From Candidatus Thioglobus autotrophicus (GTDB taxonomy: Bacteria > Pseudomonadota > Gammaproteobacteria > PS1 > Pseudothioglobaceae), in contig JAKUUR010000007.1 of assembly GCA_022448455.1 (NCBI GenBank), forward strand, positions 1 to 64,000: a DNA stretch of 64,000 nucleotides. The letters run 5' to 3'. Positions 27,159 through 37,087 of this stretch are shown here, piece by piece. Positions within the stretch are counted from its first letter, which is position 1. Each line of letters starts with the position of its first letter. The position numbers and the translations under genes are program-made. A model generated the notes under the pieces. It did no database searches. It had not been told where the DNA came from and saw only the letters and a program-made list of their open reading frames with translations.

Positions 27159-30099
27159 GTAGACGCTCCCCTTCTGGATCGACAAAGTGTGGGCTACAAA
27201 TTTCAACCTCGACATCGTTGCCTCTAACTAAATCAACTGCACGGACATTCTCACCTTTACGGTTGTGTCCACCCTTAATAAAACCTATACCAAGATAATG
27301 GCCTAATATCGGAGAATAAATGCAAGACGATATCCAGCCTTGATCGTTTTCAGTGGTCGCCTTGTCGCGCAATCCAAGCAGATGAGAACCTGCTAGAAGT
27401 AAATCGCTTGTATTAACTGGCTTAAAGCCAACCATTTGCATACGGTCATCACGCTGTAACTCTTCACGTAAGCCAAGTGTATAACCTATAAAGTCTTTCT
27501 TACCAGAAATCATGCCACCCATGCCTAAGTCATAGGCGCTTGTCTGGCCATTAAGTTCAGGACCAGCTGCATGACCTTTTTCGATACGCATTACACCCAG
27601 TGCCTCTGTACCATAAGGTATTACATTAAACTCTTCACCCGCTTCCATCAGAACTCTCATTAATGAATCACCGTAGCGCGTAGGGACGGCTATTTCATAA
27701 GCCAACTCACCTGAGAATGAGATTCTAAATAGTCTCGCAGCTGTACCTCCACAAACTGTAATTTCACCCGCAGCCATGTATGGGAAAGCTTCGTTTGAAA
27801 TGTCGCACTCAGGGTCAACAATCTTCTCGAGTAATTTGCGTGAATTAGGTCCTGCGACCGCATACTGAGCATACTGTTCAGTTACAGAAATCATATGTAC
27901 ATCTAGGTCCGGCCATAGACATTGGTGACAGAATTGCAAATGACGATATACGCTAACCGCATTGGCAGTCGTTGTTGTCATTACAAAATGGTTCTCAGAC
28001 ATTCTCGCTGCTGTACCATCATCCATGGCAATACCATCTTCACGTAGCATCAGGCCATATCGTGTTTTACCCACTGGAACTTTCGCAAAAGCATTTGCAT
28101 AAACTTTGTTTAAGAATTCAGAAACATCTTCACCTTTAATGTCAATCTTACCAAGCGTTGTAACATCACAGATTCCTACGGATGAACGGGTTTGCCTAAC
28201 TTCACGGTCGACGGTTTGACGCCAATGTGTTTCACCTGGTAATGGGAACCATTGAGAACGGTACCACATACCCACTTCAACAAAAATTGCATTCTGCTCA
28301 GTAGACCAGTTGTGACTGGGCGTATAGCGTGTTGGATAGAATTCCATCCCACGCCTTCTTCCAGCGAAAGCACCAATTGCAACTGGCACATATGGTGGAC
28401 GGAAAATTGTCGTGCCTGTATCTTCCATTGTCTGTCCCATGTTCTCAGCCATAATGCCTATCGCAAGAACGTTAGCCGTTTTACCTTGATCTGTTGCCAT
28501 ACCTAGGGTTGTATAACGTTTCACGTGCTCAACAGACTTAAATCCTTCTTGGTTGGCAAGTTTAATATCTTTCGCTGTTACGTCGTTCTGAAAATCAACC
28601 CAGGCGCGATTTTTACCGCTTGGAACACCCCAATTTGCTGAAATATTATAAGAAACAACTGGCGTTGAGGCGGGTTTAGATTCTGAAGTTTTGTACCCAA
28701 GATCTGCTGCAACACAGGAACCTTGATTATGGCCCTCAATGATTGCATCGGCAAGAACCATTGTGCCTTTAGCACGACCAGCAACTGACATACCTACTGG
28801 TGGCGAAGAATCTGGTACAAAAGAGGCAATCTCTTCATTCCACTTTGGTACGCCACGATGGTGACAAGTGAAATGCAAGTTTGGATTCCAGCCACCAGAA
28901 ACAGCAAGCGTATCTGTGTCAATTGATTTTCCGTTGGAGAGTTGGATTGACTTAAGTGCCCTTCGACCTTTGGTATCGACAACATCTGTAGCCATATAGA
29001 TTTCAGCGCCAGGAACACGCATGACAGGACTAATTGAGCGTGAATCAATTACGGCGGCTACTCTGAAGCCTTTAGCATTCAAATCTTTGGCAGTTTTCCA
29101 ACCATCGTCATTGTTTGTATAAACAGAAATTCTTTGGCCTGTGGCAACCGCAAACCTGTTGAGGTAAGTTCTAACCGCACTAGCAAACATAATTCCTGGA
29201 CGATCATTATTACCAAAAGCAATTAATCTTTCAGTAGCGCCGGCACAAAGAATTGCACGCTTTGTGTAAATGCGCCAATTAACTTGACGAGGTTTATCAT
29301 TATCCTCTCTAGCTTCAGAAGCCCTATTTTCGATCGCACCATAAATGCCGTGGTCATAGGCACCAAAAACTGTCGTATCAGACATCAGTGTAACGTTCTC
29401 CATTGCACCTAATTTAGCTACTGTCTTCTTAGCCCACTCACTACCAGCCATACCGTCAATTTCATTGGTTTCGCTATTTAAACGACCGCCCATCAGAAAG
29501 TCTTCGTCAGCAAGAATAATTTTTGCGCCTGAGTTTGCAGCTGTTAATGCGGCAGACAAACCAGTAGCGCCAGCACCAATAATGAGTATATCGCAATGGC
29601 GAAAACCTTTATCGTATGTGTCTGGGTCAGCTTCAGTAGAAAGTGTACCTAAGCCAGCTGACTTACGAATTGCTGGCTCATAAAATTTTTCCCAAAAGCC
29701 TTTAGGCCACATAAAGGTCTTATAATAAAAACCTGCACCAAGCAAGGGAGAGAGAAAATCAGTAATAGCCATAAAGTCAAAGCTTAGAGGGCCTTTATGG
29801 TTTTGACTGTTGGCCTCTAAACCGTTATACAGTTGGGTTACAGTTGCACGGGTGTTTGGTTCTTTATATGCACCGTTTCCTATCTCCATGATAGCATTTG
29901 GTTCTTCTGAACCCGCTGTGACGATACCACGAGGTCGATGATATTTAAAAGAACGTCCAATTAAATGCTTATTGTTAGCTAGTAGCGCAGAAGCAAGCGT
30001 ATCACCTTCATAACCTTTTAAAATTTGGCCGTTAAAGGTAAAATTTAAAACTTTTTCTTGGTCGATTAGACCGCCATCTATTCTATTGATTTGACTCAT
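27151..30099 (-). CDS. soxA: SoxA-type alpha subunit of sarcosine oxidase or N-methylglutamate dehydrogenase
   Basis: The 982-residue subunit has three parts: an N-terminal ferredoxin-like segment that helps form the flavin site (LKGYEGDTLASALLANNKHL, SFKYHRPRGIV), an NAD-binding Rossmann domain (DILIIGAGATGLSAALTAAN), and a C-terminal GcvT/folate domain (VDREVRQTRSSVGICDVTTL, ISFSGELAYEIAVP). It oxidises the N-methyl carbon bound in the complex and yields 5,10-methylene-THF. The ATG overlaps the SoxD stop (ATGA). In the methylamine pathway the homologue is MgdC. The location in a cluster with gmaS and mgs leaves both options open. Confidence 0.9.
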   Translation of the reverse strand: MSQINRIDGGLIDQEKVLNFTFNGQILKGYEGDTLASALLANNKHLIGRSFKYHRPRGIVTAGSEEPNAIMEIGNGAYKEPNTRATVTQLYNGLEANSQNHKGPLSFDFMAITDFLSPLLGAGFYYKTFMWPKGFWEKFYEPAIRKSAGLGTLSTEADPDTYDKGFRHCDILIIGAGATGLSAALTAANSGAKIILADEDFLMGGRLNSETNEIDGMAGSEWAKKTVAKLGAMENVTLMSDTTVFGAYDHGIYGAIENRASEAREDNDKPRQVNWRIYTKRAILCAGATERLIAFGNNDRPGIMFASAVRTYLNRFAVATGQRISVYTNNDDGWKTAKDLNAKGFRVAAVIDSRSISPVMRVPGAEIYMATDVVDTKGRRALKSIQLSNGKSIDTDTLAVSGGWNPNLHFTCHHRGVPKWNEEIASFVPDSSPPVGMSVAGRAKGTMVLADAIIEGHNQGSCVAADLGYKTSESKPASTPVVSYNISANWGVPSGKNRAWVDFQNDVTAKDIKLANQEGFKSVEHVKRYTTLGMATDQGKTANVLAIGIMAENMGQTMEDTGTTIFRPPYVPVAIGAFAGRRRGMEFYPTRYTPSHNWSTEQNAIFVEVGMWYRSQWFPLPGETHWRQTVDREVRQTRSSVGICDVTTLGKIDIKGEDVSEFLNKVYANAFAKVPVGKTRYGLMLREDGIAMDDGTAARMSENHFVMTTTTANAVSVYRHLQFCHQCLWPDLDVHMISVTEQYAQYAVAGPNSRKLLEKIVDPECDISNEAFPYMAAGEITVCGGTAARLFRISFSGELAYEIAVPTRYGDSLMRVLMEAGEEFNVIPYGTEALGVMRIEKGHAAGPELNGQTSAYDLGMGGMISGKKDFIGYTLGLREELQRDDRMQMVGFKPVNTSDLLLAGSHLLGLRDKATTENDQGWISSCIYSPILGHYLGIGFIKGGHNRKGENVRAVDLVRGNDVEVEICSPHFVDPEGERLRV

Positions 30100-30386
30100 T
30101 TTCCACGACCCTTTACTCTTGAGAAATCTTGAGCCAGCTCAACATTTGAAATCTCATGAGTTAAAGTGCTGCGAGTAACAACTAACCATGATTGGTCACC
30201 TTGTTCGTGATACCAAAGCTCTTGGATGTCACCGGCAATATTTTCTCTAATATATTGATACTGATGGAAGTCTTCGGCGGCAGCACTTTTTTCCCAATTT
30301 GTAGGTCTATCGATAAGATCTGTCGATCCTAGGTATACAAACTCCTCAGAATCACGAGGGCCTAATAACGGATGGTTTATTATCAT
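30096..30386 (-). CDS. soxD: SoxD-type delta subunit, zinc ligands replaced
   Basis: This 96-residue small subunit begins MIINHPLLGPRDSEEFVYLG. In characterised sarcosine oxidase the delta subunit binds zinc through CPxCG near the start and a His and Cys near residue 60. Here the first motif reads HPLLG, with both cysteines gone; near residue 60 the histidine is kept in LWYHEQGDQSW but the cysteine is not. The rest of the family pattern (LWYH, WLVVTR, THEI) is intact. The loss may mark a distinct branch, perhaps N-methylglutamate dehydrogenase (MgdB). It is preceded by GAGGATAAG and overlaps the next gene by 4 nt. Confidence 0.85.
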   Translation of the reverse strand: MIINHPLLGPRDSEEFVYLGSTDLIDRPTNWEKSAAAEDFHQYQYIRENIAGDIQELWYHEQGDQSWLVVTRSTLTHEISNVELAQDFSRVKGRGK

Positions 30387-30398
30387 TATCTTATCCTC

Positions 30399-31661
30399 TT
30401 AATGTAGATTTGGTTGAGGTCCAACACCCTTCTCATCTATCATTGCACCGCGTCTAAAACGATCTAGACGGTATGCAGTTGCAACTTCATGAGGTACGTC
30501 AGTTGCCAATAAGTGAGCATAACAATAACCACTTGCAGGTGTCGCTTTAAACCCTCCATAACACCAACCGCCATTAAAAAATAACTCTTTAACCTCAGTG
30601 CTATCGATAAACGGTGATCCGTCCATAGACATATCCACAACACCGCCCCACATTCGCAACATTCTTGCACGTCCTATCATTGGCATAATTGCCATACCGC
30701 CAGAACATACATCCTCAACAGCAGGTAAGTTGCCACGTTGGGCATAACTATTATAAGAATCAAGATCACCACCAAAGACGAGTCCGCCTTTGTCCGATTG
30801 AGAACAATAAAAGTGACCTGCACCAAAAGTAATAACATTATCCAAAACAGGTTTAAGACCTTCAGTTACAAAAGCCTGAAGAACATGACTCTCGATTGGA
30901 AGTTTAATGCCAGCCTTCGCCATAACTCGACCAGAAGAACCAGCCACACAGACACCTACACGATTCGCCTTAATATCACCCTTAGTAGTTTGAACGCCAA
31001 GGCATTTGCCGTTTTCGATATTAAAACCAGTGACTTCACAGTTCTGGATAATATCAACGCCAAGGTCACTAGCACCACGAGCATAACCCCAAGCGACAGC
31101 ATCATGGCGTACAGTTCCACCACGTGGCTGAGCTAGCGCAGCTTTAATGGGGAAACGAGCGTTATTCATATCAAGGAAAGGATATCTTTCTTTAACCTCT
31201 TTAGCTTCGAGATATTCACAGCCTGCACCAGCGAATAACATCGAATTACCACGACGAATAAAGGCATCACGCTGAGCATCTGAATGGATCAAGTTCATAA
31301 TGCCACGCTGTGAAACCATTACGTTGTAATTCAAATCTTGTTCAAGGTTTTCCCAGAGTTGTAATGACAATTCATAAAAAGGTTCGTTGCCTGGCAAAAG
31401 GTAGTTTGAGCGAATAATTGTCGTATTTCTACCAACGTTACCAGAACCAATCCAGCCACGCTCAAGCACAGCAACATTTGTAATACCGTGATTTTTCGCC
31501 AAATAGTAAGCAGTCGCAAGACCATGGCCACCACCACCAACAATAATGACATCATAGCCATCAGCCTTTGGTTCAGCATCACGCCAAGTTGGTTCCCAAC
31601 CTTTGTGCCCTGTTAAGGCCTCTTTTAATACCTTGAAGGCGGAATAACGGGTTTTACTCAC
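30399..31661 (-). CDS. soxB: SoxB-type beta subunit of sarcosine oxidase or N-methylglutamate dehydrogenase
   Basis: The 420-residue FAD-binding subunit has DVIIVGGGGHGLATAYYLAK (dinucleotide-binding glycines) and the SoxB landmarks ALTGHKGWEP near the start, GNVGRNTTIIRSNYL and FNGGWCYGGFKATPASG. It oxidises the secondary amine and carries the covalent flavin in characterised enzymes. Start is GTG at 31661, with the Shine-Dalgarno GGAG overlapping the stop region of the upstream FAD oxidoreductase gene (4-nt gap). It heads the B-D-A-G order, the classical arrangement. Homologous to MgdA. Confidence 0.9.
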   Translation of the reverse strand: MSKTRYSAFKVLKEALTGHKGWEPTWRDAEPKADGYDVIIVGGGGHGLATAYYLAKNHGITNVAVLERGWIGSGNVGRNTTIIRSNYLLPGNEPFYELSLQLWENLEQDLNYNVMVSQRGIMNLIHSDAQRDAFIRRGNSMLFAGAGCEYLEAKEVKERYPFLDMNNARFPIKAALAQPRGGTVRHDAVAWGYARGASDLGVDIIQNCEVTGFNIENGKCLGVQTTKGDIKANRVGVCVAGSSGRVMAKAGIKLPIESHVLQAFVTEGLKPVLDNVITFGAGHFYCSQSDKGGLVFGGDLDSYNSYAQRGNLPAVEDVCSGGMAIMPMIGRARMLRMWGGVVDMSMDGSPFIDSTEVKELFFNGGWCYGGFKATPASGYCYAHLLATDVPHEVATAYRLDRFRRGAMIDEKGVGPQPNLH

Positions 31662-31665
31662 AATT

Positions 31666-33030
31666 TTAACTCCAAGGATAAGGACTGTTAGATACTGGGT
31701 GCAGTTTACCTTCTTTGAAACGAGAGAACCTGAATGGCTCTAGAAGTTCTTGTTTTTCGCCCAGTAACTCTTCTGCCACTAAGCAACCCACACCTAACAT
31801 CTTATAACCATGATTACTGTCAGCAATGATTGTTACATTATCACTGTATGTATCAATCACTGGGAAGCTGTCAGCAGTCATACAACCAATACCACCTGAA
31901 GGCTCTTTATGGTAGCTATCCATCTTACCTTCGAATCTTTTATGGCAATGTGCCAAGGCTGATACCCACATTTCTGGAAAATCTTTGCTTGCTGTAAATT
32001 CTTTACTTTCAGGACCATATGGATCGATTGCGACTTCATCAACTGGTGTATCAACCTTATAAGGTGCAGCACCTCCCTGAATACCTCCAAAGACCCAATC
32101 AGGCTTGTAGTAAATACCCCATAGTTGGTCAGTAATTAGAGAACCGTCAATCGTTGAGTACAAAGGAGCGTCTGTGTCTACATGAAGTACAGGTGGAATT
32201 TTTCCATCGTTGGTAAGTAGAGTTTCTGGTGGTATCTCTAAAACCCCTTCTTCAAGCTGCCAAAAACGCCACATATCAACACCCTGGTGAACTTCACCCT
32301 GTAAATCTTTTACTTCGATTTGAGAGGGTAGTCCAAGCATTTTCCAAAAATCACGAACCCATGGTCCGGCCCCAATAACCAATTTATCACACTCAATAGT
32401 TCCTTGACTTGTTTCAACAGCAGTAACTCTTTGACCCTCGCCTGAACTTGCTTGAGTTTCAAGAAATCTAAAACCTGTTACTTCGGTGTTAAGGACAACA
32501 TTAACACCCAAATCAAATACTTTCTTGGATAGACCCTCCATGGCCTTTACATTATTAGCATAGCCACCCGGTTTTTCATGAAGAACTGAAGTAATTCCTT
32601 GCGCTTGCCAGTCATCAAAAAGATTTAGCATGTATTCACGTGACTCTTCTTCACCCTCAATGAAAACACTTTCGTAACCAATTGCCTTCTGTTCAGCATG
32701 AATTTGCTTAACATCTTCTCGCATTTTTTCGCAAGAAATTTGCATATAGCCATTTGCATGATAACTGAATGCCTCGGGATCGCTCTCCCAAATGCTAACT
32801 GAATGCGCCATTAATTTACGCATCGCTGGCTGAAAATAGTTGTTACGAACAACTCCACAAGCAATACCTGTAGCTCCCGCCGCAATTCTATCAGCCTTAT
32901 CAACGATCACGATACGCCCTTCGACACTTTCACCTGCTGCAGTTAAACGCTCAGCTAAACGCCAGGCTGTTGATAAACCATGAATACCAGCGCCAACAAT
33001 TACATATTCGGCCTGACTTGGTAACGACAT
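31666..33030 (-). CDS. FAD-dependent amine oxidoreductase (DAO family)
   Basis: This 454-residue protein has YVIVGAGIHGLSTAW at the N-terminus, a second shared segment KLVIGAGPWVRDFW, and the C-terminal DSNHGYKMLGVGCLVAEELL seen in glycine/sarcosine/dimethylglycine-type flavoenzymes. It lacks the GcvT domain of full-length dimethylglycine dehydrogenase. It is the first gene of the operon with soxBDAG, 4 nt before soxB, so it probably feeds that enzyme, for example by making sarcosine from dimethylglycine. That role is inferred from context. A 406-nt region to the divergent lysR gene precedes it and holds an inverted repeat. Confidence 0.78.
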   Translation of the reverse strand: MSLPSQAEYVIVGAGIHGLSTAWRLAERLTAAGESVEGRIVIVDKADRIAAGATGIACGVVRNNYFQPAMRKLMAHSVSIWESDPEAFSYHANGYMQISCEKMREDVKQIHAEQKAIGYESVFIEGEEESREYMLNLFDDWQAQGITSVLHEKPGGYANNVKAMEGLSKKVFDLGVNVVLNTEVTGFRFLETQASSGEGQRVTAVETSQGTIECDKLVIGAGPWVRDFWKMLGLPSQIEVKDLQGEVHQGVDMWRFWQLEEGVLEIPPETLLTNDGKIPPVLHVDTDAPLYSTIDGSLITDQLWGIYYKPDWVFGGIQGGAAPYKVDTPVDEVAIDPYGPESKEFTASKDFPEMWVSALAHCHKRFEGKMDSYHKEPSGGIGCMTADSFPVIDTYSDNVTIIADSNHGYKMLGVGCLVAEELLGEKQELLEPFRFSRFKEGKLHPVSNSPYPWS

Positions 33031-33436
33031 ACTAATCTCCTTATTATATTAGGATTTACAAAAACTAAAACGATGACTCAACAAAAACAGCTGGGTCGAT
33101 CTAAATTATTTCTATGTTATTTGTTAGCATTATTATCTTCAAATTTAAAGCTATGAATGGTTAATAAATTCAAATTGAAGTGAAATTAATTAAAAAATTA
33201 ATAAATTATATTTGCAGAAATGATATACACACTATATCACTAGAATTTTTTATCTCATTATTAACAGAAGTGTTTTACAAAAAACCTTATATAGTAAGCA
33301 CTTTAAAAGATATAAATTATAAAAAATGAATAAATAATTATCAATATTTAGGTGATATTATAGTAATAAATATAGAGATGTATAACAAATAAAATAAAAA
33401 GTTAAGTATAATTATATTCAACATTTAGGAAATATT
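33031..33436. promoter_or_regulatory. divergent promoter region with inverted repeat between lysR and the amine oxidase operon
   Basis: No gene is visible. The region is very AT-rich. AAGTGTTTTAC (33268-33278) and GTAAGCACTT (33294-33303) form an imperfect inverted repeat spaced by 15 nt. In this position it is a candidate binding site for the neighbouring LysR protein, controlling both directions. No convincing -35/-10 pair could be assigned. Confidence 0.4.
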
Positions 33437-34327
33437 ATGTCACGTAGATACTATAAATTGCCACCACTTACTTCGTTGGCAACATTTGAAACTGCTGCAC
33501 GTCATCGTAGCTTCAAAGGTGCTGCAGAAGAGTTAGGTGTTACTCCTGGTGCGGTTAGTCATCAGATCAAATTTTTGGAAACTGAACTTGGATTGTCTTT
33601 GTTTGATCGCAAGCATCACGGAAATAATTTAACCGACCATGGTGAGTCCTTGTTTGCCGTGCTTCAAAGTAGCTTTACAGCGGTTTCTTCAACACTGGCC
33701 AATCTTAGACGCTCAGCCAATGACAAGGAAGTTACCATCAGTGCAACTACTGCAGTTTCTGGTCTGTGGTTAACACCTCGTTTGTCACAGTTTTGGAGAA
33801 AACATCCTGAAATTCCAGTCAATCAACATGTCACCGACAATCCAGACTCTCAAGGTGTCGCAGTTGATTTAAGAATCTGCTATGGTTTTGTTGAAAACGA
33901 ATCAACACAAAAACATACACTTTTTAAAGATGAATTGGTTCCTGTTTGTAGCTCACATTTTGCAAAAGAACATCCAAACCCATCTATAGACGAATTGGCA
34001 CAATTACAGCTCATTCATCTTAGAGCTAAAGATAAAAACTGGTCTAATTGGTTTTCTTGGTTCAGTGCCCTTGGCTACAAAGGAAAAATTTCTCAAGGGA
34101 CACACGTCAATAATTATATGATCGCACTTCAAGCAGCCGCTGATGGCACAGGAATCGTCCTTGGATGGAGGCACCTTTGCAAGCCAAAGATTGATAACGG
34201 TGAGTTAGTAGTTCTGGGTGACACCTCAATACCTGCACCTTCTGCGATCTATATTATGAGCGAAAAAGAAGAGCTATTGCCTAACAATGTCAAAGCCCTC
34301 AGAAACTTCCTAATTTCAAAAACTTAA
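33437..34327 (+). CDS. LysR-family transcriptional regulator, GcvA-like
   Basis: The 296-residue protein starts LPPLTSLATFETAARHRSFKGAAEELGVTPGAVSHQIKFLE in segments typical of the N-terminal winged HTH of GcvA-like LysR proteins (residues about 8-66). The substrate-binding domain follows, with the family end HLCKPKIDNGELVVLGD. GcvA-type regulators often sense glycine or related metabolites. It is divergent from the FAD oxidase-soxBDAG operon and 115 nt upstream of the Rieske oxygenase gene, so either could be its target. Confidence 0.88.
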   Translation: MSRRYYKLPPLTSLATFETAARHRSFKGAAEELGVTPGAVSHQIKFLETELGLSLFDRKHHGNNLTDHGESLFAVLQSSFTAVSSTLANLRRSANDKEVTISATTAVSGLWLTPRLSQFWRKHPEIPVNQHVTDNPDSQGVAVDLRICYGFVENESTQKHTLFKDELVPVCSSHFAKEHPNPSIDELAQLQLIHLRAKDKNWSNWFSWFSALGYKGKISQGTHVNNYMIALQAAADGTGIVLGWRHLCKPKIDNGELVVLGDTSIPAPSAIYIMSEKEELLPNNVKALRNFLISKT

Positions 34328-34442
34328 TTGATTAATTTGAAATATTAGTTAGTGAAATTTATTCAATTTTTTGACAGAATTTAATTAAGATTATTAACGT
34401 CAAATTGATTGTATCATAACGTTTTTTCTTTAAGTACTTGCC

Positions 34443-35600
34443 GTGTCTGAAATCCCACTAACTAACCTAGACTCTGTGCTAACTTCAATTCATCAAGCCA
34501 AAGGTCTGCCCAACGATCACTATATTAGTGATGCTGTTTTCGAGGAAGAAAAAATAGCGGTTCTATTTGACAACTGGTCTGCTATCGGCTTCGGGAAAGA
34601 TATACCTAAAGAAGGCGACGCCAAACCAATCAACTTTGTCGACATGCCACTGTTAATAGTTCGTGACTCAAACGGTGAAATTAATGTTTTTCAAAACACT
34701 TGTCGTCATCGTGGAATGATTCTAGTTGAGGAACCAACAAATATTGTTGGAATGATACGATGCCCTTACCATAGCTGGTGCTATTCGCTCAACGGAGATC
34801 TTTGTGCCACTCCGATGGTTGGTGGAACAGGTATACACACTCACGAAGCGATTAATCATGATGAATTGGGATTGTTTAAAATTCGGTCAGCTGTTTGGCA
34901 AGATATCGTCTTCGTTAACATATCTAACAATGCTCAAGAATTTAGAGACTATGCTGCTAAGACGATAGAGAGATGGACAGAATTTGAAAAACCGCTCCAT
35001 CACGGTGGTGACAGCTCTTCTTTCACACTAAACCTTAACACCAACTGGAAGCTAGCAGTAGAGAACTACTGTGAAAGCTACCATCTCCCCTGGATTCATC
35101 CAGAGCTTAACACCACCTCGAGTATAAAAGACCATTACCATATTGAAGAGCCAGGTCATTATTCTGGTCAAGGATCTCATGTCTATAATCAAATGAAATC
35201 TGACAGCGGTGATGTTTTCCCTGACTTCGAAGGTCTTTCCAAAAAGTGGGATACAACTAGTGAATATATTGCGTTATACCCAAATGTAATGTTAGGTGTC
35301 CATCGAGATCACTTCTTTTCCATTATTATTCAACCTACTAGCTCAGAAAAGTCGATTGAGCATGTATCAATATACTATGCTAAAGAACCAGAAAAAATGC
35401 CCCAATTAAAAAACTTGATCGACACAAATGCACATTTTTGGAAGGAGGTTTTCTTGGAAGATGTCGGTGTTGTTGAGGGGATGCAGCGAGGCAGAAAAGG
35501 GTTAATGTTTGATGGTGGAAAGTTCTCCCCAGCAATGGACAGAGCCACCCATTGTTTTCATCAATGGGTTGCCCAGTTAGTTAAGAACTACCGATCTTAG
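34443..35600 (+). CDS. Rieske-type oxygenase alpha subunit, quaternary-amine demethylase type
   Basis: The 385-residue protein (GTG start) has the Rieske [2Fe-2S] ligands in NTCRHRGM and RCPYHSW (C87, H89, C107, H110). The mononuclear iron site is in ENYCESYHLPWIHPEL (H214, H219; the acid ligand follows later). The residue that links the two centres in ring hydroxylases is Asp; here it is Glu211, as in carnitine monooxygenase CntA. That points to GbcA/CntA/Stc2-type oxidation of a quaternary amine, for example glycine betaine to dimethylglycine plus formaldehyde. No ferredoxin-reductase partner gene lies beside it. Substrate is not proven. Confidence 0.8.
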   Translation: MSEIPLTNLDSVLTSIHQAKGLPNDHYISDAVFEEEKIAVLFDNWSAIGFGKDIPKEGDAKPINFVDMPLLIVRDSNGEINVFQNTCRHRGMILVEEPTNIVGMIRCPYHSWCYSLNGDLCATPMVGGTGIHTHEAINHDELGLFKIRSAVWQDIVFVNISNNAQEFRDYAAKTIERWTEFEKPLHHGGDSSSFTLNLNTNWKLAVENYCESYHLPWIHPELNTTSSIKDHYHIEEPGHYSGQGSHVYNQMKSDSGDVFPDFEGLSKKWDTTSEYIALYPNVMLGVHRDHFFSIIIQPTSSEKSIEHVSIYYAKEPEKMPQLKNLIDTNAHFWKEVFLEDVGVVEGMQRGRKGLMFDGGKFSPAMDRATHCFHQWVAQLVKNYRS

Positions 35601-35640
35601 CAAAAAATTTAAGGCTTAATTGAGCCCAGTAAAGATTCTA

Positions 35641-37074
35641 TCAGTCGATCATTGGCAAGAGTTTGTCGAGAGATTCTTTCGCATTCCCATAGAACATTCT
35701 TGTATTCTCCTTAAAGAATAATGGATTTTCAATGCCAGAATAGCCTGTTCCCTGACCCCGTTTGGATACAAGCACATGTTTGGCCTTCCAGCATTCCAAG
35801 ACAGGCATTCCAGCAATTGGACTGTTTGGATCATCTTGAGCAGCAGGATTCACAATATCATTTGATCCAATCACAATAGCCACATCGGTATCTGGGAAAT
35901 CGTCATTGATCTCATCCATCTCCATAACGATGTCGTATGGCACCCGCGCCTCCGCCAGAAGAACATTCATATGACCAGGCAAGCGTCCAGCCACGGGATG
36001 GATGGCAAAGCGCACATTTTTACCCTGAGCTCGCAACTTACGAACTAATTCAGACACCGATTGTTGAGCTTGAGCCACAGCCATGCCATAGCCTGGGATT
36101 ATTATAATGCTGTCAGCATCATTCAACACCGAAGCCACGCCTTCAGCTTCAATAGCTACTTGCTCACCCTCAATCTCCATTTGTGGGCCAGATATGCCCC
36201 CAAATCCACCGAGAATAACTCTTACAAAAGACCGGTTCATGGCTTTGCACATGATATAGGATAAGATAGCACCTGATGATCCTACTAATGCTCCAACAAC
36301 GATCAAAAGGTCATTGCCGAGGCTGAATCCAATCGCTGCAGCTGCCCAGCCAGAATAGGAGTTCAGCATCGATACAACAACTGGCATGTCTGCTCCACCA
36401 ATACCCATGATGAGGTGATACCCGATGAATAAAGCCATGGTCGTCAAAATGATCATCGGCAATAGCTCACCAGCATTTAAATACCAAAACACTGATAATA
36501 ATGACAAAATGGCCGCAGTTATATTGAGAAAGTGCCCTCCTGGCAACTTAGTTGCTATCGATGTTACTTTGCCTGCCAATTTGCTATAAGCTATCACTGA
36601 GCCCGTAAATGTAACAGCACCGATCCAGATACCCAAAGTTGTCTCAACGCGAAGTATATTAATCTCAACATTTGATTTTTTAGCGAGTAATGCTGAAAAT
36701 CCTTCAAGCATTTTCTTGGCCGTATCATCCATTGATGCAATATTGACTAGTTCAAAATGCGTATTGAAACCAACAAACACTGCGACAAGACCAACCAATG
36801 CATGCATACCAGCAACTAACTCTGGCATTTGAGTCATTCCGACTTTCGAAGCTAACTGGTAACCTATCAAGCCACCAGCTGCAATTAGAATAAGCGAGAG
36901 CCACCATAGTCCAAACCCAGGTCCTAATAGGGTGACAGAAACAGCCAAAGCCATCCCAACAATGCCATACCAAACGGCGCGTTTTGCACTTTCCTGCCCA
37001 GAAAGCCCACCAAGAGATAGTATAAATAACACAATCGCAACAACATAAACAGTTGTAGTAAAGCCCATTTCCAT
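35641..37074 (-). CDS. pntB: NAD(P) transhydrogenase subunit beta
   Basis: The 477-residue protein has an N-terminal membrane domain of about nine helices and a C-terminal NADP(H)-binding domain with [17 protein letters not shown] and [14 protein letters not shown]. With PntA it couples hydride transfer between NADH and NADP+ to proton movement across the inner membrane. It lies 13 nt after pntA. Its position between the amine-oxidation genes and folD suggests balancing of NADPH made in one-carbon oxidation. Confidence 0.97.
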   Translation of the reverse strand: MEMGFTTTVYVVAIVLFILSLGGLSGQESAKRAVWYGIVGMALAVSVTLLGPGFGLWWLSLILIAAGGLIGYQLASKVGMTQMPELVAGMHALVGLVAVFVGFNTHFELVNIASMDDTAKKMLEGFSALLAKKSNVEINILRVETTLGIWIGAVTFTGSVIAYSKLAGKVTSIATKLPGGHFLNITAAILSLLSVFWYLNAGELLPMIILTTMALFIGYHLIMGIGGADMPVVVSMLNSYSGWAAAAIGFSLGNDLLIVVGALVGSSGAILSYIMCKAMNRSFVRVILGGFGGISGPQMEIEGEQVAIEAEGVASVLNDADSIIIIPGYGMAVAQAQQSVSELVRKLRAQGKNVRFAIHPVAGRLPGHMNVLLAEARVPYDIVMEMDEINDDFPDTDVAIVIGSNDIVNPAAQDDPNSPIAGMPVLECWKAKHVLVSKRGQGTGYSGIENPLFFKENTRMFYGNAKESLDKLLPMID

Positions 37075-37087
37075 TATATCGATCTCC

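Noticed and set aside
27690-29048. Several ORFs of 60-84 codons within the SoxA-type gene
   Set aside because: All lie in alternate frames of a fully conserved 982-residue protein, with no start signals.
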